From: Colimorpha sp045576855
GTDB taxonomy: Bacteria > Bacteroidota > Bacteroidia > Bacteroidales > P3
Length of the DNA stretch: 64,000 bases
Assembly (NCBI GenBank): GCA_045576855.1
Contig: JAZNHG010000054.1
Span: 62,001 to 126,000 of the forward strand
Direction: 5' to 3'
The position numbers and the translations under genes are program-made. Below the pieces are notes generated by a model that was given only the letters and a program-made list of their open reading frames with translations, did no database searches and was not told where the DNA came from. This document shows, one piece after another, positions 41,475 through 49,263 of the stretch (position 1 is its first letter; every line of letters begins with the position of its first letter).

Positions 41475-42959
41475 ATGGTTGACCTGGGATTGGAACTCTA
41501 TCGCGTCGTGGGGCGCGAGGCCGACCGGCTGGGTGTGGACGCCTATGCCGTAGGCGGCGTGGTGCGCGACTACTTCCTGCAGCGCCCCTGCACCGATATC
41601 GACATCGTGTGTGTGGGTCGCGAACAGGGGGGCGAGGTGCATATAGGCATCGAGCTGGCGCGCGCTGCCTCGGCGGCTCTCGGTGGCAGCAAGGTGTCTG
41701 TGTTCAAGAACTTCGGCACCGCCTCGTTCAACTGCCAGCTGCCAGCTGCCAACTATCAACTCGAATTTGTCGGGGCGCGGCGCGAGAGCTACAGCCACGA
41801 CAGCCGCAAGCCCGTGGTGGAAAACGGTTCCCTCGAGGACGACCAGCGGCGGCGCGACTTCACGGTCAACGCCCTGGCCGTATGCCTCAATGCCGACCGC
41901 TACGGCGAGCTGATGGACCCCTTCGGGGGCATCAAGGACATGAACGACGTAATACTGCGCACGCCGCTGGACCCCGACGTCACCTTCAGCGACGACCCCT
42001 TGCGCATGATGCGGGCTGTGCGTTTCGCCTCGCAGCTCGGATTCCGCATCGCCGACGAGACTTTCGAGGCTATCGGCCGCAACGCCGAGCGCATCCGGAT
42101 TGTCAGTGCCGAGCGCATCATGGTTGAGCTGAACAAGATTATGCTCTCGCCGCAGCCCAGCCTCGGCCTCAAGCTAATGCAGAAGTGCGGCCTCATGCAG
42201 CTCATATTGCCAGAAATCAGTGCGCTGGCCGGTGTGGAGACGGTCGACGGCCGTGGCCACAAGGATATCTTCTTCCACACCATGCAGGTGCTGGACAATG
42301 TAGTGGGCAGTGGGGAGTGTGTAGTGGGTAGCACCGGAGAACAAGCGCTATCCACTACCAACCTCTGGCTCCGTTGGGCGGCTCTGTTGCACGATGTGGG
42401 CAAGCCCGGGGTGAAGCGCTACGACGCCAAGCAGGGGTGGACCTTCCACGGCCACGAGGCCCGCGGGGCACGCATGGTGAAGCGCATTTTCAAGCGTCTG
42501 CGTCTGCCGTTGGGGGCCGAAGAGCGATATGTGGAGAAGCTGGTGCTGCTCCACATGCGCCCCATAGTACTCAGCGAGGACGAGGTGACCGACAGTGCTG
42601 TGCGACGCCTGCTCTTCGAGGCTGGCGACGACATCGACGACCTGATGCTGCTCTGCAATGCCGACATCACCAGCAAGAACCCCGAGAAGGTGCGTCGCCA
42701 CAAGGCCAATTTCGAGCTGGTGAAGCGCAAGTTGGTGGAGCTCGAGGAGCGCGACCGCATACGCAACTTCCAGCCTCCGGTGAGCGGCGAGGACATTATG
42801 ACGACCTTCGGCATCGGTCCCTGCCGCGAGATAGGCACCATCAAGGATGCCATCAAGGACGCTATACTCGACGGTCAGATACCCAATGAACGCGATGCCG
42901 CCTGGCAGATGATGCTCCGGCTCGGTGAAGAGTTGGGATTGAAGGTGGAGGAAAAATAA
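41475..42959 (+). CDS. cca: CCA-adding tRNA nucleotidyltransferase with two repeat insertions
   Basis: 494 residues. The class II nucleotidyltransferase head has VGGVVRDYFLQRPCTDIDIVC with the metal-binding D-x-D, then RRRDFTVNALAV and DPLRMMRAVRFA. An HD domain follows (ALLHDVGKPGVK, FHGHEARGARM). Two in-frame repeat tracts are visible: 41728-41762 (NCQLPAANYQ, in the head) and 42299-42360 (VVGSGECVVGSTGEQALST, just before the HD motif). Both lie where relatives have short loops, so activity may be retained. It matures the tRNA 3' end. Adjacent to the MORN lipoprotein gene with no spacer. Confidence 0.93.
   Translation: MVDLGLELYRVVGREADRLGVDAYAVGGVVRDYFLQRPCTDIDIVCVGREQGGEVHIGIELARAASAALGGSKVSVFKNFGTASFNCQLPAANYQLEFVGARRESYSHDSRKPVVENGSLEDDQRRRDFTVNALAVCLNADRYGELMDPFGGIKDMNDVILRTPLDPDVTFSDDPLRMMRAVRFASQLGFRIADETFEAIGRNAERIRIVSAERIMVELNKIMLSPQPSLGLKLMQKCGLMQLILPEISALAGVETVDGRGHKDIFFHTMQVLDNVVGSGECVVGSTGEQALSTTNLWLRWAALLHDVGKPGVKRYDAKQGWTFHGHEARGARMVKRIFKRLRLPLGAEERYVEKLVLLHMRPIVLSEDEVTDSAVRRLLFEAGDDIDDLMLLCNADITSKNPEKVRRHKANFELVKRKLVELEERDRIRNFQPPVSGEDIMTTFGIGPCREIGTIKDAIKDAILDGQIPNERDAAWQMMLRLGEELGLKVEEK
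41728..41762 (+). repeat. In-frame heptamer tract (CAGCTGC/CAACTGC) in cca
   Basis: AACTGCCAGCTGCCAGCTG-CCAACTATCAACT, same family as the ridA-bcd spacer. Confidence 0.9.
42299..42360 (+). repeat. In-frame inverted heptamer tract (GTAGTGG / CCACTAC) in cca
   Basis: GTAGTGGGCAGTGGGGAGT...GTAGTGGGTAGC on one side and a short TATCCACTACC return arm. Confidence 0.88.
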
Positions 42960-42983
42960 TTTGGTTGAATGATTATTATTTCG

Positions 42984-42991
42984 TAATTTTG
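42984..42991 (+). promoter_or_regulatory. -7 box (TAATTTTG) for crt-hbd
   Basis: TAATTTTGC 22 nt before the crt ATG at 43014. Confidence 0.65.
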
Positions 42992-43013
42992 CAGCCTCAA
43001 AATTAATAATGAT

Positions 43014-43790
43014 ATGTACGAACACTTGAAGATAGAAGAACGAGGAGCGGTGGCCGTCATGACCATCAGCGCTCCGAAGAGCCTGAATGCCCTTAACAGC
43101 AAGATACTTGGCGAGATGGACGACTACCTGACCCATTTCGACTGTAACCGCTTCCGTTGCCTCATCGTCACTGGCGACGGCGAGAAGAGTTTTGTGGCCG
43201 GTGCCGACATCAGCGAGATGGCCCACCTGAGCATGCTGGAAGGCAATGCTTTCGGCGCCAAGGGGGCTGCCGTCTTCCGCAAGCTGGAGACGCTGCACGT
43301 GCCCGTCATCGCTGCCGTCAACGGCTTCGCCCTCGGCGGCGGCTGCGAGCTGGCTATGGCCTGCGACATCCGCATCTGCTCGGAGAACGCCAAGTTCGGC
43401 CAGCCCGAGGTGGGCCTGGGCATCATTCCCGGCTTCAGCGGCACGGTGCGCCTGGCCCGACTGGTGGGCATGGGTATGGCCAAGCAGCTCATCTACACCG
43501 GCAAGCCCATCAAGGCCGACGAGGCTTTGCGCATCGGCTTGGTAAATGCGGTGGTGCCGCAGGCAGAACTGATGGACAAAGCAATGGAACTGGCCAACCA
43601 GATTGCCGCCAACGCACCCCTGGCCGTGAAGGCCGCCAAGCTCTGCATCAACGAGGAGTACGACATGGATGCCGACTCGGCCATCCGGAACGAGAGCGTC
43701 GTCTTCGGCCGCTGCTTCAGCACCGAGGACCAGAAGCAGGGCATGAAAGCCTTCCTGGAGAAAGGCAAATACGATTTCCAGGGGAAATAA
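43014..43790 (+). CDS. crt: Enoyl-CoA hydratase/crotonase
   Basis: 258 residues, normal crotonase length. The oxyanion-hole motifs are FVAGADISEM and NGFALGGGCELAMACDIRI; both catalytic glutamates are present, in CEL and GQPEVGLGIIPGFSG. It converts 3-hydroxybutyryl-CoA to crotonyl-CoA. It is followed after 102 nt by hbd, and the product crotonyl-CoA is the substrate of the Bcd/Etf complex encoded at 12-15 kb, so the two loci form one pathway. Confidence 0.94.
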   Translation: MYEHLKIEERGAVAVMTISAPKSLNALNSKILGEMDDYLTHFDCNRFRCLIVTGDGEKSFVAGADISEMAHLSMLEGNAFGAKGAAVFRKLETLHVPVIAAVNGFALGGGCELAMACDIRICSENAKFGQPEVGLGIIPGFSGTVRLARLVGMGMAKQLIYTGKPIKADEALRIGLVNAVVPQAELMDKAMELANQIAANAPLAVKAAKLCINEEYDMDADSAIRNESVVFGRCFSTEDQKQGMKAFLEKGKYDFQGK

Positions 43791-43892
43791 GACTGGTATC
43801 TTATAAGACTTATAGGTATAATGGGTCCTATGGGACTAATATGTTTTAGAAAAAGCAATAATTCAACAAACAACAATAAAACAACAACAATT

Positions 43893-44729
43893 ATGAAAAT
43901 CTGTGTTATCGGAACCGGCACTATGGCCAAAGGCATTGTGAAAGCCTTCGCCACCAAGATGCCCGTCGTCATGAAGAGCCGCACGCAGGCCAGCCTCGAC
44001 AAGGCTATGGCCTCGATTGCCAAAGGCTATGGCAAACTCGTCGAGAAAGGCAAGATGACCCAGGAGGCCGTCGACGCCCTGCTGAAGAACATCCAGACCA
44101 CCACTGACTACGCCACCTTCGCCGACGCCGACCTCGTCATCGAGGCCGCCGTGGAGGAGATGCAGCTCAAGAAGGACGTCTTCACCGAGTTGGACGCCAT
44201 CTGCAAGCCCGAGACCATCTTCGCCACCAACAGCTCCAGCCTCTCCATCACCGAGATTGCTGCCTGCACCAAGCGCCCGGCCCAGTTCATCGGCATGCAC
44301 TTCTTCAACCCCGCCGACCGTATGGCCCTCGTGGAGGTGATTCGTGGCCAGCTGACCAGCGACGAGGTCTGCAAATGTGTCGTCGACCTCGCCACCAGCA
44401 TCGGCAAGCAGCCCGTCGAGGTGAAAGAAGCCCCCGGCTTCGTGGTCAACCGCATCCTCATCCCCATGATCAACGAGGCTGTCGGCATCCTAGCCGACGG
44501 TATCGCCAGCGCCGAGGATATCGACAAGTGCATGATGCTCGGTGCCAACCACCCCATGGGCCCCCTGGCCCTGGCCGACCTCATCGGCAACGATGTGAAC
44601 CTGGCCATCATGGAGGTGCTCTACAAAGAGTTCGGCGACCCGAAGTATCGTCCCCACCCTCTGCTGCGCAAGATGGTCCGTGCCGGCCTCCTCGGCCGCA
44701 AGACCGGCGAAGGCTTCTACAAATATTGA
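43893..44729 (+). CDS. hbd: 3-hydroxybutyryl-CoA dehydrogenase
   Basis: 278 residues from ATG 43893 (MKICVIGTGTMAKGIVKAF), giving the NAD-binding Rossmann motif GTGTMAKG. The catalytic His lies in GMHFFNPADRMALVEVI, and the C-terminal domain has GFVVNRILIPMINEAV and DIDKCMMLGANHPMGPL, with LLGRKTGEGFY at the end. It reduces acetoacetyl-CoA. The 24-codon upstream extension lacks homology. A strong terminator follows. Confidence 0.95.
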   Translation: MKICVIGTGTMAKGIVKAFATKMPVVMKSRTQASLDKAMASIAKGYGKLVEKGKMTQEAVDALLKNIQTTTDYATFADADLVIEAAVEEMQLKKDVFTELDAICKPETIFATNSSSLSITEIAACTKRPAQFIGMHFFNPADRMALVEVIRGQLTSDEVCKCVVDLATSIGKQPVEVKEAPGFVVNRILIPMINEAVGILADGIASAEDIDKCMMLGANHPMGPLALADLIGNDVNLAIMEVLYKEFGDPKYRPHPLLRKMVRAGLLGRKTGEGFYKY

Positions 44730-44767
44730 TGTAGTAAGAAGAGTAGAAGAGTAGAAAAGTAGTAAAG

Positions 44768-44820
44768 GGAGTAAAGTAGTAGAGTGCCGCGATGCATCCA
44801 CTACTTTACTCCCTTTTTTT
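44768..44820 (+). terminator. Rho-independent terminator after hbd
   Basis: Stem GGGAGTAAAGTAGT / ACTACTTTACTCCC with T8 directly after. It is built from the GTAGAAGAGTA/GTAAAGTAGT short repeats that fill 44733-44785. Confidence 0.9.
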
Positions 44821-44835
44821 ACGGTTTACTGTTTA

Positions 44836-44884
44836 CAGCTTTTAATTCTTAATTCTTAATTCTTAATCTTTAATTTTTAATTGT
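44836..44884. repeat. Heptamer array (TTAATTC)
   Basis: About six TTAATTC/TTAATTT units between the hbd terminator and the convergent gene. Confidence 0.9.
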
Positions 44885-44908
44885 TTTGTGCAACCCACTT
44901 TTCACCTC

Positions 44909-45421
44909 TCACCTACAATCGTGCGCCCAGGCGCCCAGGTTCTCCAGATAAGTGAGGTAGTCCTGGTAGGTGCGGCTGCCATTCAGCACGGGCCAGAGCC
45001 GGGGCTCTCGCTTGCAGTATTCGCGGCAGCGGCGCATCAGGCGACGGAATTCTATGAGATTGGGATGCCAGCAGACCTGCTCTTCCGGGTTGAGCCACTG
45101 CACGTCCTCGAACTCAATGCCGACACTCTCGTCGGGCAATACGGAGCTGGCGGCGTAGAGCATCTGCTGCAGGGCCTCCAGATGGTGTCCCTGTTCCCAC
45201 AGGCGGTCGGCCTCGTATTCGCGGCAGCGGCACTCGTCGCGCACCACGCCGCAGGCTCCGTACAGGTATTCGTCGCCCTCGCGCAGGCTGCGGTGGTAAT
45301 AGGCCAGGGTGCGGCCGCGGTCGTCCACTTTCGCCCATTCGCTGGGTATGACGTTGGTGCGCTGGCCGTTGCTCCAGGCCATCATGCGCTTGTTGATTCG
45401 GATTCTTTTCTCTTTGTCCAT
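44909..45421 (-). CDS. Conserved-looking protein of unknown function
   Basis: 170 residues from ATG 45421 (MDKEKRIRINKRMMAWSNGQ). Not recognised. No signal peptide and no membrane segment; rich in Arg, Tyr and Trp, with several cysteines (GACGVVRDECRCREYEADRLW; CWHPNLIEF; RRCREYCKREP) and a helical middle section (GHHLEALQQMLYAASSVLP). Likely cytosolic. The upstream frame continues to 45691 but the promoter box at 45669-45676 lies within it, so a ~240-nt leader is predicted. Confidence 0.65.
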   Translation of the reverse strand: MDKEKRIRINKRMMAWSNGQRTNVIPSEWAKVDDRGRTLAYYHRSLREGDEYLYGACGVVRDECRCREYEADRLWEQGHHLEALQQMLYAASSVLPDESVGIEFEDVQWLNPEEQVCWHPNLIEFRRLMRRCREYCKREPRLWPVLNGSRTYQDYLTYLENLGAWAHDCR

Positions 45422-45668
45422 AGCTGTCTTTTTTTTGTGGTTGATGATGACCGGGTGGGGCCTATGCGGGCGTCGGAGCGCAGTGTCCGTTGCCGTCGGG
45501 GTCGCTATGTCAAAGAACGCACGGTGAGGTACAAAAAGCGCACACACAAAACCGCATAATCCACCCTTTCGCAGCCTCTTTCCCGAGGCTGCCGGTCGGT
45601 TCTGTGTGTGCGTAGTCTGGTTGACTATGAGTGTGTTAATGCATATCTGTGTCGTTCCGATATCGGTG
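45422..45668 (-). other. Predicted long 5' leader of the gene ending at 44909
   Basis: About 245 nt between promoter and start codon, without a gene. It includes a stem CAGCCTCGGGAAAGAGGCTG at about 45570-45590. No known riboswitch class was recognised. Confidence 0.4.
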
Positions 45669-45676
45669 CAAAGATA
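45669..45676 (-). promoter_or_regulatory. -7 box (TATCTTTG)
   Basis: The minus strand reads TATCTTTGC, upstream of the unknown gene at 44909-45421. Confidence 0.6.
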
Positions 45677-45738
45677 AGCATTCTTTTTCACATGGCAAAA
45701 TATATTTTGGTCCGGGGCTTGAAAAAAAAGTACCCCCT

Positions 45739-45870
45739 CCTGTTGTGACGCGAAAAAACGCCTCTGTAACCCACTGAAAGACAGGTTGCCAACCTATCAT
45801 CGACTTACCATCGACTTACCAACGACTTACCAACGACTTACCAACGACTACTGCGGTAGGTGTTGATATG
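45739..45870 (-). repeat. Dispersed repeat family A, copy 3 (inverted)
   Basis: Reverse-complement orientation, with the same core and four 11-bp GTTGGTAAGTC units. It lies in the spacer downstream of murF; no gene is seen in 45692-45947. Confidence 0.88.
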
Positions 45871-45947
45871 TCGTTGACAGGTTGATTTTGTGTGGCTTGC
45901 AGGGTGGTTTCCCCTGCTTTGGGGCGGCGTGAGGCGGTGTGTGGTGC

Positions 45948-47312
45948 CTAGAGCAGGGGTTCGAGGGTCCAGAGGCGGTTGGTGTTGGAGCCTTTGACCA
46001 GTATGGTGGCGCCGCTGACGGGGTGCTCCGTCAGCCAGTGCTGCACGCTCTCGGTGTTGGGAAAGGTGCGCATGGGGTGGGGGAGCGCGATGCCGTCGAA
46101 TTCGGGTCCCACCAGCAGGCACTGCGCCAGGTGGCAGTCGGCCAGCTGCTGCACCAGCCGCTCGTGCTCCGTGCGCTCGTCGGCCCCCAGCTCGTGCATG
46201 CCGCCGATGATGGCTATGGACTGGCTGGTCGGCGGTTCGCTGTTGCCGGTTGCCGGTTGGTTGCGGGTGATTAGCTTGTGGAAGCTCTCGATGGCGGCTG
46301 TCATGGACGAGGGGTTGGCGTTGTAGCAGTCCAGGTACAGGCGGTTGCCGCGGGCGGTCTCGCGGTATTCCGAGCGTTGGTTGCGCGGCGTGTAGCCCTC
46401 GATGGCCTCTTTGATGTCCCAGGGGTCGACGCCGAAGCGCAGTCCCACGGCCACAGCGGCCATGCAGTTGTCGAAGTTGTAGTCGCCCAGCAGGTGGGTG
46501 CGCACGTTGTAGACGTTGTCGCCAACTTCGAAGTAGAAGTGCAGGTAGGGGTCGCTGCCGACGTAGGTGCCGCGGGTCATGGCGTCGGCGCTGTTGCCGT
46601 AGGTGAGCATCCGCAGGTTGGTGGTCGTTTGCAGGCCGCGGGCTTGCTCCATGAGTATGGGGTTGTCGGCATTGACAAACACGGTGCCCCCCTTGGCCGC
46701 CAGGTGGCGGTAGAGTTCGGTCTTGGTGCGGACCACCCCTTCGAACGAGCCGAAGCCCTCGAGGTGGGCGCGGCCCACGTTGGTGATGAGGCCGCAGTCG
46801 GGGTCGGAGATGCCGCACAGGAATTCGATTTCGCCCGGATGGTTGGCCCCCATCTCGACGATGGCCACCTCGGCCTCGGCGGGTATGGCAAGCAGGGTGA
46901 GCGGCACCCCGAGGTGGTTGTTCAGGTTGCCGCGCGTGGCGCTGGTGCGGTAGCGGCGCGCCAGTACGGCGTGCACCAGCTCCTTGGTGGTGGTCTTGCC
47001 GTTGGTGCCGGTGATGCCCACCACGGGTATCTGCAGCTGCTGCCTGTGGTGGCGGGCCAGCGCCTGCAGGGTGGCCAGCACGTCGGCCACTCCGATGATG
47101 CGCTCGTCGGCCCCCAATGCGCCGCTCGCGGCCTTCCACCGTTCGTCCACCACGCAGAGGGCGGCGCCCTGCTCCAGCGCCTGCGGCGCAAAGGCATTGC
47201 CGTCGAAGTGTTCGCCGCGGAAGGCGAAAAAGATGCATCCGGGGGTGATGGCACGCGAGTCTGTCGTTACGGTGCGCGTGCGCAGGTATGTGGTGTAGAG
47301 TTGCTCTATCAT
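45948..47312 (-). CDS. murF: UDP-N-acetylmuramoyl-tripeptide--D-alanyl-D-alanine ligase
   Basis: 454 residues from ATG 47312 (MIEQLYTTYL). The Mur ligase ATP loop is GITGTNGKTTTKE, followed by GNLNNHLGVPLTLL, EMGANHPGEIEFL and NVGRAHLEGFGS. The ending ILVKGSNTNRLWTLEPLL fits MurF (usual VKGSRxxxME). It adds D-Ala-D-Ala to the peptidoglycan precursor. A GTTGCCG heptamer tract (46227-46269) encodes LITRNQPATGNSEPPTSQ just before the strand IAIIGGMHELG. Confidence 0.94.
   Translation of the reverse strand: MIEQLYTTYLRTRTVTTDSRAITPGCIFFAFRGEHFDGNAFAPQALEQGAALCVVDERWKAASGALGADERIIGVADVLATLQALARHHRQQLQIPVVGITGTNGKTTTKELVHAVLARRYRTSATRGNLNNHLGVPLTLLAIPAEAEVAIVEMGANHPGEIEFLCGISDPDCGLITNVGRAHLEGFGSFEGVVRTKTELYRHLAAKGGTVFVNADNPILMEQARGLQTTTNLRMLTYGNSADAMTRGTYVGSDPYLHFYFEVGDNVYNVRTHLLGDYNFDNCMAAVAVGLRFGVDPWDIKEAIEGYTPRNQRSEYRETARGNRLYLDCYNANPSSMTAAIESFHKLITRNQPATGNSEPPTSQSIAIIGGMHELGADERTEHERLVQQLADCHLAQCLLVGPEFDGIALPHPMRTFPNTESVQHWLTEHPVSGATILVKGSNTNRLWTLEPLL
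46227..46269 (-). repeat. In-frame heptamer tract (GTTGCCG) in murF
   Basis: GTTGCCGGTTGCCGGTTGG and related copies; read on the minus strand as NQPATGNSEPPTSQ. Confidence 0.8.
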
Positions 47313-47438
47313 GACTCTTCTGCTCTTGATAACGTTGTGCTTAACGCATTCCGGGCCTGAATATTGTGCCTCCGTGGCAAAAAAATACAGCCACTGCGGC
47401 AGGCGCACCCCGGTCTGGCATCGCTGCTGGCGGGGTGT

Positions 47439-47885
47439 CTATTTCAATATCTGCGCCGTGTGCGCCTTGGTGTTCACCTTGCCGATGGCGTCGACGATGG
47501 TGCCATGCTCGTCGATGACGTAGGTGGTGCGGAGGGTGCCCATCGTCACCTTGCCGTAGTTCTTCTTCTCGCCCCAGGCTTCGTAGGCCTCCAGAATCTT
47601 GTGCTCGGGGTCGGAGATGAGGTGGAAGGGCAGCTCGTACTTGGCTATGAAGCGCTGGTGGCTGGCGGCGCTGTCGCGGCTGACGCCGAGCACCTCGTAG
47701 CCCTGGGCCAGGAAGCGATGGTAGTTGTCGCGCAGGTCGCAGGCCTCGCTGGTGCAGCCCGGCGTGCTGTCCTTGGGGTAGAAATAGAGCACCAGCTTCT
47801 TGCCGGCATAATCGGTCAGTTTGACGGTATTCCCGTTCTCGTCCGCGCCCTCAAACATCGGCGCCTTGTTTCCAATCTGTAGCAT
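47439..47885 (-). CDS. bcp: Thioredoxin-dependent peroxiredoxin (BCP/PrxQ)
   Basis: 148 residues from ATG 47885 (MLQIGNKAPMFEG). The active site FYPKDSTPGCTSEACDLRDNY contains the peroxidatic Cys and, five residues on, the resolving Cys, which defines the atypical 2-Cys BCP type. The stretch VTMGTLRTTYVIDEHGTI is also typical. It removes hydroperoxides in the cytosol. Preceded by a promoter box at 48055-48062; the leader contains inverted CAATCAGAACTAAAAGAAC repeats. Confidence 0.95.
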   Translation of the reverse strand: MLQIGNKAPMFEGADENGNTVKLTDYAGKKLVLYFYPKDSTPGCTSEACDLRDNYHRFLAQGYEVLGVSRDSAASHQRFIAKYELPFHLISDPEHKILEAYEAWGEKKNYGKVTMGTLRTTYVIDEHGTIVDAIGKVNTKAHTAQILK

Positions 47886-47924
47886 ATTCTTCTTTCTTTT
47901 CAATCAGTTTTATTTCAATCAGAC

Positions 47925-48045
47925 CCAAAAGAACTAAAAGAAACGTATCTGGTTGTTCTGATTGCAGTTATTTTTTTATTTTTCAATCAGAACTAAAAGA
48001 ACAAAAAGAAACGCCTCTGATAGTTCTTTTAGTTCTGATTGCGAT
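47925..48045. repeat. Inverted repeats of the CAATCAGAACTAAAAGAAC family
   Basis: Three to four direct and inverted copies of (A)TCAGAACTAAAAGAAC and GTTCTTTTAGTTCTGAT in the bcp leader. Related pieces are at 52905-53020 (groES-groEL spacer) and 58988-59006. Confidence 0.8.
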
Positions 48046-48054
48046 TAAACAACT

Positions 48055-48062
48055 GCAAAAGT
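48055..48062 (-). promoter_or_regulatory. -7 box (TACTTTTG) for bcp
   Basis: The minus strand reads TACTTTTGC, about 170 nt upstream of ATG 47885. Confidence 0.6.
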
Positions 48063-48116
48063 ACGAACTTTTTCCGACATGGGCGAAAAAGATTTCTGTA
48101 TGTGAATTATTTTGTG

Positions 48117-48124
48117 TATTTTTG
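48117..48124 (+). promoter_or_regulatory. -7 box (TATTTTTG) for the toxin-antitoxin pair
   Basis: TATTTTTGC 26 nt before ATG 48150; divergent from the bcp promoter. Confidence 0.65.
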
Positions 48125-48149
48125 CAAATCGAAAACAATACAATCTGAT

Positions 48150-48344
48150 ATGGAATCTGTAGCAACAATAGAAAGACCAAAGGCAGTGCGTACCGCGCAT
48201 TCGTCACGCGGCCGAAAGCCTATTGGCACAACACAAAGTGTCGACAAAACGCCCGAAAGCGAGTTGATGGAGGTGGACGAGTATTTTGAAATTCTTAGAA
48301 AGCGGGTCAATGACTATTATGACAGTTTACAAGGTCAGGATTAG
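48150..48344 (+). CDS. Putative antitoxin of a RelE/ParE-type pair
   Basis: 64 residues from ATG 48150 (MESVATIERPKAVRT). Basic and Ser/Thr-rich N-terminal part, then an acidic helical C-terminus (ELMEVDEYFEILRKRVNDYYDSL) of the kind that wraps a RelE/ParE toxin. The family was not recognised. Overlaps the toxin gene by about 26-35 nt, an arrangement normal for antitoxin-first pairs. Confidence 0.7.
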   Translation: MESVATIERPKAVRTAHSSRGRKPIGTTQSVDKTPESELMEVDEYFEILRKRVNDYYDSLQGQD

Positions 48345-48627
48345 TCGCTCCGCGATGCGCGATATGGATGACTTGGAGGATTTTCTCAAGTCCGTTATGT
48401 CGCAATCAGGTGCCAACAAGTACATCGACAATATGATTGCCGAAGTGCAGTCGCTCTCGGTGTATGCCGACCTGTACCGGCCGAGCACGATGGCCGACAT
48501 TCGGCAATACCACCCCAAGGCCCGCCGCATGGTGAGCCACAACCGCCGCTGGTGTTTCATATTCCACGTAGAGGATGATATGGTCATTGTCGACCGTATC
48601 CGCCCGTCCAAGATGATAGCGCGTTAG
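48310..48627 (+). CDS. RelE/ParE superfamily toxin
   Basis: 105 residues from ATG 48310 (MTIMTVYKVRISRSAMRDMDDL) or 102 from ATG 48319. The fold elements are YKVRISRSAMRDMDDLEDFL (strand-helix), a second helix (GANKYIDNMIAEVQSL) and the C-terminal strands HNRRWCFIFHVEDDMVIVDRIRPSK, where Arg and the final basic residues sit in the usual catalytic positions of mRNA-cleaving members. Whether it cleaves mRNA or targets gyrase cannot be decided. Confidence 0.82.
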   Translation: MTIMTVYKVRISRSAMRDMDDLEDFLKSVMSQSGANKYIDNMIAEVQSLSVYADLYRPSTMADIRQYHPKARRMVSHNRRWCFIFHVEDDMVIVDRIRPSKMIAR

Positions 48628-48658
48628 GTCCGCAGTATTCAATTACAAGAATAACAGA

Positions 48659-48704
48659 TGCCGTTCACCCGACCGAAAGTGAGCGGCGTCTTCTTTTTTT
48701 TCAG
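48659..48704 (+). terminator. Terminator of the toxin-antitoxin operon
   Basis: Stem GCCG-TTCAC / GTGAG-CGGC followed by TCTTCTTTTTTTT, about 30 nt after the toxin stop. Confidence 0.85.
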
Positions 48705-48792
48705 AAGGTGACGGCATGGTTGACAGCAACGCTGTCGAAGGATTTATTTTCCCCGCCGTGAAATAAAATTTGTCCACGTCAAAATAATATCG

Positions 48793-48800
48793 TATTTTTG
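48793..48800 (+). promoter_or_regulatory. -7 box (TATTTTTG) upstream of the structured RNA
   Basis: TATTTTTGC with no coding start within 400 nt downstream; the first ordered structure begins 27 nt later. Confidence 0.65.
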
Positions 48801-48806
48801 CACCCG

Positions 48807-49026
48807 ATTTCAGGAGTGAAATCAACGAAGCGTTATGCTCGTTCTGCTGTTAGAGACGTAGGAAATCTTTATCGGAATGCAGAGGAAGTGTAACGGTTCG
48901 CGTGTATTAGCGTGGACTGTTCCCATTTCTTTATTCCAAGGTAATTCCTACGACCTCTAACAGAAGATAAGGCATACGGTGCCACGCTTCTTGTATTATT
49001 GCCATTTGTGGTGCGGAATGGCAAAC
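48807..49026 (+). ncRNA. Rod-like structured RNA candidate (6S RNA-like shape)
   Basis: A nested series of pairings forms one long rod: 48827-48833 with 48984-48990 (GAAGCGT/ACGCTTC), 48835-48838 with 48972-48975, 48847-48855 with 48955-48963 (CTGTTAGAG/CTCTAACAG, 9 bp), 48857-48864 with 48945-48952 (CGTAGGAA/TTCCTACG, 8 bp), and 48874-48878 with 48933-48937. Internal loops separate them and a further stem caps the rod. A second perfect hairpin (TTGCCATT/AATGGCAA) is at 49000-49026. A promoter box precedes it and no frame is conserved. Shape and size suit 6S RNA (for instance the Bacteroidota 6S-Flavo type), but I cannot confirm the family. An unrelated regulatory leader is the main alternative. 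Confidence 0.5.
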
Positions 49027-49263
49027 AAAAACTGACGAGGCAACAGGATAAAACTGCCACAATTAAGATGAAAACTAGTATGTGTAACATTATTGTTTTT
49101 CTCTTTTTTTCTTGGTGTCAGCACATAACGATTTCGTGTTTAAAGACAGATATTGTTTTTAATTCTTTTGCCTGCACCTGCCGTAATGTTGTGGCGGGGC
49201 GGATGTGGTTTGTCTTAAACAACCTTTTAATTCAATAAATGTTTAATTTAAAATCTTACAACA

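Noticed and set aside
48827..48990. Integron attC site
   Set aside because: No integrase or cassette structure nearby, and the RYYYAAC/GTTRRRY core sites are not present; an RNA rod with a promoter explains the symmetry better.
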